From: Sphingomonadales bacterium UBA6174
GTDB lineage: Bacteria; Pseudomonadota; Alphaproteobacteria; Sphingomonadales; Sphingomonadaceae
Reading direction: 5' to 3'
DNA: 5,209 bases
NCBI GenBank assembly: GCA_002422945.1
Contig: DITW01000092.1
Span: 1 to 5,209, forward strand
The position numbers were made by a program, and so were the translations under genes. Positions 1 to 4,942 of the stretch are shown piece after piece. Numbering within the stretch: position 1 is the first letter of the stretch; each line of letters begins with the position of its first letter. Below the pieces are notes generated by a model. It was given only the letters and a program-made list of their open reading frames with translations, was not told the DNA's origin and did not search any database.

Positions 1-1079
1 CCCGCCGCCAGCAGATCGGCGATTTTCTTGTGTGCCGCATCGCGCCCGGTGAGCAGTTTCCCGGACAACAGCACGGTGTCGCCCGGCTGCCAGCTCAGCA
101 CATCTTCAGCAGTAATCCGGTCCAGATCGACGCGACGCACGTTCGCGCCCACTTCCCAGGCCACCTCTGGCCAGTCTTCCATCCGCGGCGGCTGCAGCCG
201 GGCCGGACCCGAACCGTCGAGCACGAAATGGGTGTGGCGGGTGGCGGCACAGTTAGGGATCACCGCCACAGCCTTGTTGGCGGCGTGGGTCGGATAATCC
301 TTCACTTTCACATCCAGCACCGTGGTCAGGCCGCCGAGACCCTGGGCGCCGATGCCGAGCTCGTTCACCTTGTCCATCAATTCCAGCCGCAGGGTCTCGG
401 CGCGGTTGCGGGCGCCGCGCGCGCGCAGGTCCTGGATGTCGATGGGATCGAGCAGCGCTTCCTTGGCGAGCAGCATCGCCTTCTCGGCGGTGCCGCCAAT
501 GCCGATGCCGAGCATCCCCGGCGGGCACCAGCCAGCGCCCATCTTCGGGATCATATCGAGCACCCAATCGACAATGCTGTCCGAAGGGTTAAGCATGGCG
601 AACTTGGTCTTGTTTTCCGAACCGCCGCCCTTGGCCGCGACCTGAATGTCCACCTTGTTACCCGGCACCATTTCGACATGCACCACAGATGGCGTATTGT
701 CCTTGGTGTTCTTGCGACCAAAGGCCGGATCGGCGACGATGGATGCGCGCAGGCGATTTTCCGGCAGATTATAGGCGCGACGTACGCCTTCATCGACCAC
801 GTCTTGCAACGAAAGTTCGGAGTCCAGCACGCATTGCTGTCCCCATTTGATGATGACGGTGACGATTCCGGTATCCTGACAGATCGGACGATGCCCCTCG
901 GCACACATCCGGCTGTTGGTCAGGATCTGCGCAATTGCGTCCTTGGCTGCCGGACCTTGCTCATGCTTATACGCCTCACCCAAGGCCTTGATGTAATCCA
1001 TCGGGTGATAATAAGAAATATACTGGAGTGCATCGGCCACGCTCTCGATGAGGTCGGCTTCCTTGATGATCGTCGTCAT
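1..1079 (-). CDS. fumA: Class I fumarate hydratase (4Fe-4S), N-terminal 359 codons, cut by window edge
   Basis: This enzyme reversibly hydrates fumarate to L-malate in the TCA cycle, in the cytosol. Read from the ATG at 1079 the frame stays open to base 1, so the C-terminus lies outside the window. Family members have roughly 500 residues, so about 150 are missing. The alpha (Fe hydro-lyase) domain spans about residues 10-285. It carries three cysteines in positions expected for 4Fe-4S ligands: C67 in PICQDTG, C185 in GWCPPG and C277 in IPNCAATRHTHF. The beta (fumarase C-terminal) domain starts near residue 290 and shows GDTVLLSGKLLTGRDAAHK at about 333-351. Both domains are in one chain, which favours a single-chain class I fumarase over split TtdA/TtdB-type subunits. 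A GGGAAG motif at 1085-1090 is a plausible ribosome site for this start. The gene lies 49 bases downstream of grxD on the same strand with no clear terminator between, so cotranscription is possible. Tartrate dehydratase activity is a less likely alternative. The symbol is given by family only. Confidence 0.92.
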   Translation of the reverse strand, partial: MTTIIKEADLIESVADALQYISYYHPMDYIKALGEAYKHEQGPAAKDAIAQILTNSRMCAEGHRPICQDTGIVTVIIKWGQQCVLDSELSLQDVVDEGVRRAYNLPENRLRASIVADPAFGRKNTKDNTPSVVHVEMVPGNKVDIQVAAKGGGSENKTKFAMLNPSDSIVDWVLDMIPKMGAGWCPPGMLGIGIGGTAEKAMLLAKEALLDPIDIQDLRARGARNRAETLRLELMDKVNELGIGAQGLGGLTTVLDVKVKDYPTHAANKAVAVIPNCAATRHTHFVLDGSGPARLQPPRMEDWPEVAWEVGANVRRVDLDRITAEDVLSWQPGDTVLLSGKLLTGRDAAHKKIADLLAA

Positions 1080-1128
1080 TTTTGCTTCCCGAGATTCTGG
1101 CAATATTGCGGATCAGACCCCAAAGAGA

Positions 1129-1464
1129 TCAGGCAACCCCGCGTTCAATGCCCTTTTCGTCGAGCAGGGCATCGAGTTCGCCCGCTTCGAACATTTCCAT
1201 CATAATGTCTGAACCGCCGACAAATTCACCCTTTACATAAAGCTGGGGGATCGTCGGCCAATCCGAATATTCCTTGATGCCATTGCGGATTTCCGGGTCC
1301 TGCAACACATCGACAGTCGCATATTCGACGCCAAGATGATCGAGGATCGAAATCGCGCGGCTGGAAAAGCCGCATTGCGGAAACAAGGGCGTGCCCTTCA
1401 TGAAAAGCAGGACATCGGCGGCATTCACGGCCTGACCAATCCGGTCAATAATGGAGTCGCTCAT
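1129..1464 (-). CDS. grxD: CGFS-type monothiol glutaredoxin (Grx4 family)
   Basis: This cytosolic Fe-S carrier binds a glutathione-ligated 2Fe-2S cluster as a homodimer, or as a heterodimer with BolA proteins, and passes clusters to target proteins. It has 111 residues, the usual length for single-domain bacterial GrxD. The CGFS active site is at residues 31-34 (PQCGFSSRA). Other glutathione-binding elements are K23 in FMKGTP, the WPTIPQLY segment with cis-proline at 73, and GGSD at 83-86. The ATG at 1464 is supported by GAGGA at 1472-1476, with a 7-base spacer. The gene starts 10 bases after the bolA stop and is surely in the same operon. The second cysteine of dithiol glutaredoxins is absent from the active site, as expected, so a general disulfide reductase role is unlikely. 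Confidence 0.97.
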   Translation of the reverse strand: MSDSIIDRIGQAVNAADVLLFMKGTPLFPQCGFSSRAISILDHLGVEYATVDVLQDPEIRNGIKEYSDWPTIPQLYVKGEFVGGSDIMMEMFEAGELDALLDEKGIERGVA

Positions 1465-1471
1465 GGTCAGT

Positions 1472-1476
1472 TCCTC
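1472..1476 (-). promoter_or_regulatory. grxD ribosome binding site overlapping the bolA stop codon
   Basis: On the minus strand GAGGA lies 7 bases before the grxD ATG and shares bases with the bolA TGA at 1475-1477. A ribosome finishing bolA therefore sits on the grxD initiation region. This suggests translational coupling, which would suit two proteins that form a complex. The motif is seen directly; the coupling is inferred. Confidence 0.7.
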
Positions 1477-1708
1477 AATCCGGGGTAGAAGTCGTCAATT
1501 GCAGGGCATGCAACACGCCGCCCATGCGCCCACCCAAGGCCGCATACACCGCCTGATGCTGCTTGACCCTGCTCATGCCTGTAAAAGCTGCAGAGACGAC
1601 GCGGGCAGCATAATGATCCCCATCGCCGGCGAGGTCGGTAATCTCAACCTCGGCATCGGGGAAAGCGGCCTTGATCATGGCCTCGATATCATCGGCGGCC
1701 ATCGCCAT
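1475..1708 (-). CDS. bolA: BolA-family protein, Grx4 partner
   Basis: A small BolA/IbaG-like protein of 77 residues with the family's single KH-like fold. Together with a CGFS glutaredoxin it forms a 2Fe-2S-bridged heterodimer used in Fe-S delivery or iron sensing. Histidines that could serve as cluster ligands or the conserved family histidine are H32 in the GDGDHY loop, H51 in VKQHQAVYAAL and H67 in the C-terminal LHALQLTT strand. The VKQHQAVYAAL stretch matches the family's core helix. The ATG at 1708 was chosen because the protein then begins at the normal family N-terminus. The frame stays open further upstream, but that part overlaps the zeta gene and looks non-homologous. GGAGG at 1721-1725 is its likely ribosome site. 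The gene lies 4 bases after zeta and 10 bases before grxD. Its short length and GDGDHY loop fit the BolA2/IbaG side of the family better than E. coli BolA itself, so the symbol is only family-level. Confidence 0.93.
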   Translation of the reverse strand: MAMAADDIEAMIKAAFPDAEVEITDLAGDGDHYAARVVSAAFTGMSRVKQHQAVYAALGGRMGGVLHALQLTTSTPD

Positions 1709-1712
1709 CGGC

Positions 1713-2036
1713 TTACTTGGCCTCCAGCATCTGGCGGCGGGCTTCAATCGCCAGTTCTGCCAGTGCCTGACGCACTTCGGCGTCATTGGTGTCGACGCCA
1801 GCGCCGGTCAGGTCGCCCAGCACCTTGCGCACCACATCTTCGTCGCCAGCTTCTTCGAAATCAGCCTGCACCACCGACTTATAATAGGAATCGGTTTCCG
1901 CCGCCGTCAGGCCCATGCGTTCAGCCGCCCATTGGCCCAGCAGCTTGTTGCGACGGGCAGTGATGCGAAACAGCATTTCCTCATCATGTGCAAACTTGGC
2001 TTCAAACGCCTTTTCGCGGTCGTCAAAGGTTGTCAT
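1713..2036 (-). CDS. F1FO-ATP synthase zeta inhibitor subunit (DUF1476)
   Basis: This is a small helical protein that, in Paracoccus denitrificans and relatives, inserts its N-terminus into the F1 catalytic interface and blocks ATP hydrolysis. It has 107 residues, close to the roughly 105 usual for the family. The N-terminus MTTFDDREKAFEAKFAHDEE is the family hallmark and corresponds to the inhibitory segment. The rest is charged and helix-rich (RRNKLLGQWAAERMGL at about 28-43, then an acidic stretch and a C-terminal helix ending in RRQMLEAK). No signal peptide or membrane segment is seen. The ATG at 2036 is preferred over an in-frame GTG at 2042, because it gives the conserved N-terminus and has GAGAAG at 2042-2047 upstream. 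It is the first gene of the zeta-bolA-grxD unit. Inhibitory strength differs among alphaproteobacterial lineages, so the family is certain but how strongly this protein inhibits is not. Confidence 0.95.
   Translation of the reverse strand: MTTFDDREKAFEAKFAHDEEMLFRITARRNKLLGQWAAERMGLTAAETDSYYKSVVQADFEEAGDEDVVRKVLGDLTGAGVDTNDAEVRQALAELAIEARRQMLEAK
1721..1725 (-). promoter_or_regulatory. bolA ribosome binding site inside the end of the zeta gene
   Basis: GGAGG on the minus strand lies within the last codons of zeta, 12 bases before the bolA ATG at 1708. It is 18 bases before a second in-frame ATG at 1702, so it favours the first start. The spacing is slightly long. Its position within the upstream gene suggests that bolA translation depends on translation of zeta. 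Confidence 0.55.
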
Positions 2037-2075
2037 TGTCACTTCTCACAATAAAGGAGTTATCTTCTCATGGCT

Positions 2076-2103
2076 GACATAGGGCGCAACGCCGAAAAGG
2101 CAA
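2076..2103 (-). promoter_or_regulatory. Weak candidate promoter for zeta-bolA-grxD
   Basis: On the minus strand a -35-like TTGCCT (2098-2103) and a -10-like TATGTC (2076-2081) are separated by 16 bases. The predicted start near 2069 would leave a leader of about 33 bases before the zeta ATG. Matches to the consensus are only partial. The location is right for an operon start, since a hairpin separates it from leuD, but other hexamer pairs in this region are nearly as good. Position is the main support. Confidence 0.25.
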
Positions 2104-2143
2104 CGCTCTAATGATGTCAGAATACCATATTTTCCCCATAATG

Positions 2144-2168
2144 GCGCGGGAAGTTGCACCGCCCGCGC
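2144..2168 (-). terminator. GC-rich hairpin after leuD, possible terminator or 3' end stabiliser
   Basis: A perfect 7-bp inverted repeat, GCGCGGG at 2144-2150 and CCCGCGC at 2162-2168, encloses an 11-base loop. On the minus strand the stem begins 17 bases after the leuD stop. There is no run of T after it, so it is not a canonical intrinsic terminator. It could mark or protect the 3' end of the leuCD message. The inverted repeat is seen directly; the role is inferred. Confidence 0.4.
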
Positions 2169-2185
2169 ACATCATCACGTCTTGA

Positions 2186-2779
2186 TCAGGCCGCCACCGG
2201 CACCAACCAAGGTTGGGTTTGTGCCAATGTCCGCTCATGCGCCGTAATACGATCGGCATTGGCCAGCGTCAGCCCGATTTCATCCAGCCCGTTCATCAGG
2301 CAATTGCGCCGGAAATCGTCGATTTCGAACGCAAAACGATCTTGATAAGGCGTGGTCACGACCTTGTTTTCGAGATCGATATGGATCGGGTCGGTCTTCG
2401 CCACCTCCAACAAACGGTCCACCGCTTCTTGCGGCAAGACCACCGTCACAATGCCGTTCTTGAACGCGTTGCCCGAGAAAATATCCGAAAAGCTCGGCGC
2501 GATCACCGCTTCGACACCCATATCATTGAGCGCCCAAGCGGCATGTTCGCGGCTCGACCCGCAGCCGAAATTATCGCCCGCAATGATGATCGGCGCGCCC
2601 GTATATTCGGGATCGTCGAACACATTGCCCGGCTGCGCTCGAATCGTCTCAAATGCGCCCTTACCCAGACCAATACGCGAAATGGTCTTGAGATAATGGG
2701 CAGGGATGATGACATCGGTATCGACATTTTTCAGGCCCAAAGGAATAGCCCGGCCATCGACCTTGTTCACTGCCTTCAT
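2186..2779 (-). CDS. leuD: 3-isopropylmalate dehydratase small subunit
   Basis: This is the small (swivel) subunit of isopropylmalate isomerase, which converts 2-isopropylmalate to 3-isopropylmalate in leucine synthesis together with LeuC. It has 197 residues, normal for the family. The N-terminal NVDTDVIIP motif is at 18-26, and the substrate-recognition swivel segment GDNFGCGSSREHA is at 68-80. The C-terminal part (MNGLDEIGLTLANADRI, about 162-178) is typical of LeuD. The frame is open further upstream, but the ATG at 2779 gives the standard N-terminus, and GGGAG at 2788-2792 sits 8 bases before it. The start overlaps the leuC stop by 4 bases, so the two subunits are probably translationally coupled. 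A homoaconitase role is possible in principle for this superfamily, but the sequence reads as plain LeuD. Confidence 0.97.
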   Translation of the reverse strand: MKAVNKVDGRAIPLGLKNVDTDVIIPAHYLKTISRIGLGKGAFETIRAQPGNVFDDPEYTGAPIIIAGDNFGCGSSREHAAWALNDMGVEAVIAPSFSDIFSGNAFKNGIVTVVLPQEAVDRLLEVAKTDPIHIDLENKVVTTPYQDRFAFEIDDFRRNCLMNGLDEIGLTLANADRITAHERTLAQTQPWLVPVAA

Positions 2780-4209
2780 GCCATCAACTCCCGCACATCC
2801 GTCAATCGCCCCGTCACCGCCGCTGCCGCTGCCATCGCAGGCGACACCAGATGGGTGCGCGCGCCCGGTCCCTGCCGCCCGACAAAATTGCGGTTGGAGG
2901 TGGATGCGCAACGCTCGCCCGACGGCACCTTGTCCGGGTTCATCGCAAGGCACATCGAACATCCCGGTTCGCGCCATTCAAAGCCAGCATCGATGAAAAT
3001 CTTGTCCAGACCTTCACTTTCCGCCTGCGCCTTGACCAGACCAGACCCCGGCACGACCAATGCCTGTTTGATATTGGCCGCGACCTTGCGCCCCTTGGCG
3101 ACGGCGGCAGCTGCGCGCAAATCTTCGATCCGGCTGTTGGTGCAGCTTCCGATGAAGATATGCTGAACCTCGATATCCTGCATTTTCTGGCCCGGGACCA
3201 GACCCATATAATCGAGCGATTTCTGCGCCGCCGCCTGTTTGGACGGATCGGCAAAGCTCTTCGGGTCCGGCACCAGGCCGGTGATCGGCACGACATCTTC
3301 AGGGCTGGTGCCCCAGGTCAGGCTCGGCGCGATCTCGGCAGCGTCGAGGGTCACGACCTTGTCATAGGTCGCGCCCGGATCGGTCGCCAATGAACGCCAA
3401 TAGGCGACCGCCTGATCCCATTGCTCACCCTTGGGCGCCATCGGGCGGCCCTTCAAATAAGCGAAAGTCTTGTCATCCGGCGCGACAAGCCCTGCCCGTG
3501 CGCCACCCTCAATCGACATATTGGACACGGTCAAGCGACCTTCGACCGACATATCGCGGAACACCGACCCGGTATATTCGATGACATAGCCAGTGCCGCC
3601 CGCAGCGCCGATTTTGCCGATAATCGCGAGGATCACATCCTTCGGGCTAACCCCAAAGCCAAGCGTGCCCTCGACGCGGATTTCCATCGTCTTGGATTGC
3701 TTGAGCTGCAACGTCTGGGTCGCCAGCACATGTTCGACCTCGGACGTGCCGATACCGAATGCCAATGCGCCGATCCCGCCATGACAGGCCGTATGGCTAT
3801 CGCCGCAGACAATCGTGGTGCCGGGGAGCGAGAAACCCTGTTCCGGGCCGACAACATGGACAATGCCCTGTTCGCGATCGGTAGCACCAATATATTTGAT
3901 GCCGAATGACGGTGCGTTCGTTTCCAGCGCCGCCAATTGCTGCGCGCTTTCGACATCGGCGATGGGCAGGCGGTTGCCCTCTGCATCGACACGCGCCGTG
4001 GTCGGCAGGTTATGATCCGGCACCGCAAGCGTCAGGTCCGGACGACGAACCTTGCGGCCCGCGACCCGAAGGCCTTCAAACGCCTGTGGGCTGGTCACTT
4101 CATGGACCAGATGGCGATCAATATAGATCAGGCAGGTGCCGTCGTCGCGCTGGTCGACAACATGAGCATCCCAAATTTTATCATAGAGTGTGCGAGGTTT
4201 TGTAGCCAT
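2776..4209 (-). CDS. leuC: 3-isopropylmalate dehydratase large subunit (4Fe-4S)
   Basis: This is the catalytic subunit of isopropylmalate isomerase in the leucine pathway, a member of the aconitase superfamily. It has 477 residues, the usual size. The three 4Fe-4S cysteines are visible: C356 in the signature FIGSCTNSR, and C417 and C420 in GCSMCLAMNPD. Other family landmarks are LYDKIWDAHVV at 8-18, VPDHNLPT at 63-70, and CGDSHTACHGGIGALAFGIG at 135-154. The ATG at 4209 gives the normal N-terminus. In-frame starts at 4230 (ATG) and 4257 (GTG) add residues that do not look like LeuC. No strong ribosome site precedes any of the three. leuD follows with a 4-base overlap. leuB and leuA are not in the window. 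The gene is divergent from the GDT1-family gene, 71 bases away. Confidence 0.98.
   Translation of the reverse strand: MATKPRTLYDKIWDAHVVDQRDDGTCLIYIDRHLVHEVTSPQAFEGLRVAGRKVRRPDLTLAVPDHNLPTTARVDAEGNRLPIADVESAQQLAALETNAPSFGIKYIGATDREQGIVHVVGPEQGFSLPGTTIVCGDSHTACHGGIGALAFGIGTSEVEHVLATQTLQLKQSKTMEIRVEGTLGFGVSPKDVILAIIGKIGAAGGTGYVIEYTGSVFRDMSVEGRLTVSNMSIEGGARAGLVAPDDKTFAYLKGRPMAPKGEQWDQAVAYWRSLATDPGATYDKVVTLDAAEIAPSLTWGTSPEDVVPITGLVPDPKSFADPSKQAAAQKSLDYMGLVPGQKMQDIEVQHIFIGSCTNSRIEDLRAAAAVAKGRKVAANIKQALVVPGSGLVKAQAESEGLDKIFIDAGFEWREPGCSMCLAMNPDKVPSGERCASTSNRNFVGRQGPGARTHLVSPAMAAAAAVTGRLTDVRELMA
2788..2792 (-). promoter_or_regulatory. leuD ribosome binding site inside leuC
   Basis: GGGAG on the minus strand lies in the last codons of leuC, 8 bases before the leuD ATG. 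It decides the leuD start against the longer open frame. Together with the overlapping ATGA stop-start it points to balanced synthesis of the two subunits. Confidence 0.7.
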
Positions 4210-4280
4210 GGATGAGCCACTATCAAGCATCGCGCCGAATCGCAAATCTATGAACACGGCATGACAAGGAACGAAGATTA
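4210..4280. promoter_or_regulatory. Divergent intergenic region between leuC and the GDT1-family gene
   Basis: These 71 bases must hold, or lie next to, the start signals for both genes. For the plus-strand gene a clear ribosome site AAGGAA is at 4266-4271, 9 bases before the ATG, and TATGAA at 4249-4254 is a possible -10 without a good -35. For leuC no convincing promoter hexamers or ribosome site were found. There is no leucine-rich leader peptide or attenuator, and the space is too short for a yybP-ykoY manganese riboswitch. The regulatory role is inferred from position. Confidence 0.4.
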
Positions 4281-4862
4281 ATGTCGATGGACGCCATTCT
4301 CACCTCCACCGCGATTGTCGCGCTAGCGGAAATCGGGGACAAGACGCAGTTGTTGGCGATCGTCCTCGCCACCCGCTTTCGTCGTCCGGTGCCAATCATC
4401 CTCGGCATCCTGCTGGCAACGCTCGCCAATCATTATCTTGCAGCCCTTGTCGGGCAAGAGGTGGCCAACCTGCTCGACAGCCTGTGGTTCCGCTATGCCG
4501 TCGGTGCTTCCTTCCTCGCGATGGCGCTGTGGACATTGGTGCCCGACAGCCTTGATGACGAAGAGGCCACCGAAAATGCCCGCTTCGGCGCGTTTTTGAC
4601 GACGCTGATCGCTTTTTTCATCGTCGAAATGGGCGACAAGACCCAAATCGCGACCATCGCCCTTGGCGCGCAATATCAGGATGCACTGGCGGTGATGATG
4701 GGGACGACCATCGGGATGATGCTTGCCAATGTGCCCGCAGTTTTCGTCGGCCATATCATCATTGAAAAAGCGCCCTTGCCAGTCATTCGCAGCGTGGCGG
4801 CTTTGCTGTTCCTCGTGATCGGCCTGTGGGTGTTGGCGCAGACAGCGGGGCTGGTCGGCTAG
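4281..4862 (+). CDS. GDT1/TMEM165 (UPF0016) family membrane protein, probable Mn2+ exporter
   Basis: A 193-residue inner-membrane protein of the UPF0016 family. Characterised members move Mn2+ or Ca2+ out of the cytoplasm, for example bacterial MneA and cyanobacterial Mnx. It has the family's two inverted halves, each with an E-x-G-D-K-T motif in its first helix: EIGDKTQ at 17-23 and EMGDKTQ at 116-122. These acidic residues form the cation site. About six membrane segments can be seen, near 4-30, 36-58, 68-88, 103-129, 134-160 and 168-189. An acidic linker (DSLDDEEATENA, 89-100) joins the halves. The ATG at 4281 has AAGGAA 9 bases upstream. The gene stands alone, divergent from leuC and ending before a strong hairpin terminator. 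The cation it moves cannot be read from the sequence; Mn2+ is the best guess from bacterial relatives. Confidence 0.93.
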   Translation: MSMDAILTSTAIVALAEIGDKTQLLAIVLATRFRRPVPIILGILLATLANHYLAALVGQEVANLLDSLWFRYAVGASFLAMALWTLVPDSLDDEEATENARFGAFLTTLIAFFIVEMGDKTQIATIALGAQYQDALAVMMGTTIGMMLANVPAVFVGHIIIEKAPLPVIRSVAALLFLVIGLWVLAQTAGLVG

Positions 4863-4885
4863 ACTGGCTGACACTGAACTCCCAC

Positions 4886-4925
4886 AAAAAAGGGCGCCCC
4901 GGATTGTCCGGCGCGCCCTTTTTTT
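4886..4925. terminator. Bidirectional intrinsic terminator between convergent genes
   Basis: A strong hairpin at 4892-4918 has a 6-bp GGGCGC/GCGCCC outer stem, one C-C mismatch, a 4-bp CCGG/CCGG inner stem and the loop ATTGT. Six A lie before it (4886-4891) and seven T after it (4919-4925), so both strands give a stem followed by a U run. It lies 23 bases after the plus-strand GDT1-family stop and 17 bases after the minus-strand CoA-transferase stop. It should end transcription from both sides. Confidence 0.93.
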
Positions 4926-4942
4926 AATCCCAATCGTTCAGA

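Noticed and set aside
1093..1097. GANTC (CcrM-type methylation) sites near the fumarase and leuC starts
   Set aside because: Several more GANTC sites occur within coding sequence in the window, so those near the starts are not special.
1100..1109. Perfect 10-bp palindrome GCAATATTGC between grxD and the fumarase gene
   Set aside because: It is a single short site with no partner and no promoter hexamers at proper spacing, so an operator role cannot be supported.
30..1205. A 391-codon plus-strand open frame
   Set aside because: It lies opposite the fumarase gene and runs into grxD. The minus-strand reading shows intact conserved motifs, while this frame gives a histidine- and arginine-rich product with no recognisable domain. 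It is a shadow of GC-rich coding DNA.
1709..1786. Upstream extension of the BolA-family protein to 1786
   Set aside because: It overlaps zeta in another frame and adds a tryptophan- and arginine-rich stretch foreign to BolA proteins.
2780..2977. Upstream extension of leuD to a start at 2977
   Set aside because: The extra residues overlap leuC in another frame, do not resemble LeuD, and lack the support given by GGGAG before the ATG at 2779.
2213..3393. Long plus-strand open frames (317 and 180 codons) opposite leuD and leuC
   Set aside because: The conserved LeuC and LeuD motifs on the minus strand explain the sequence fully. The antisense products have no recognisable family and no plausible ribosome site was noted.
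4323..4874. A 183-codon minus-strand frame opposite the GDT1-family gene
   Set aside because: The plus-strand product has two intact E-x-G-D-K-T motifs and six membrane segments. The antisense product is polar, has no recognisable family, and runs up to the terminator region.
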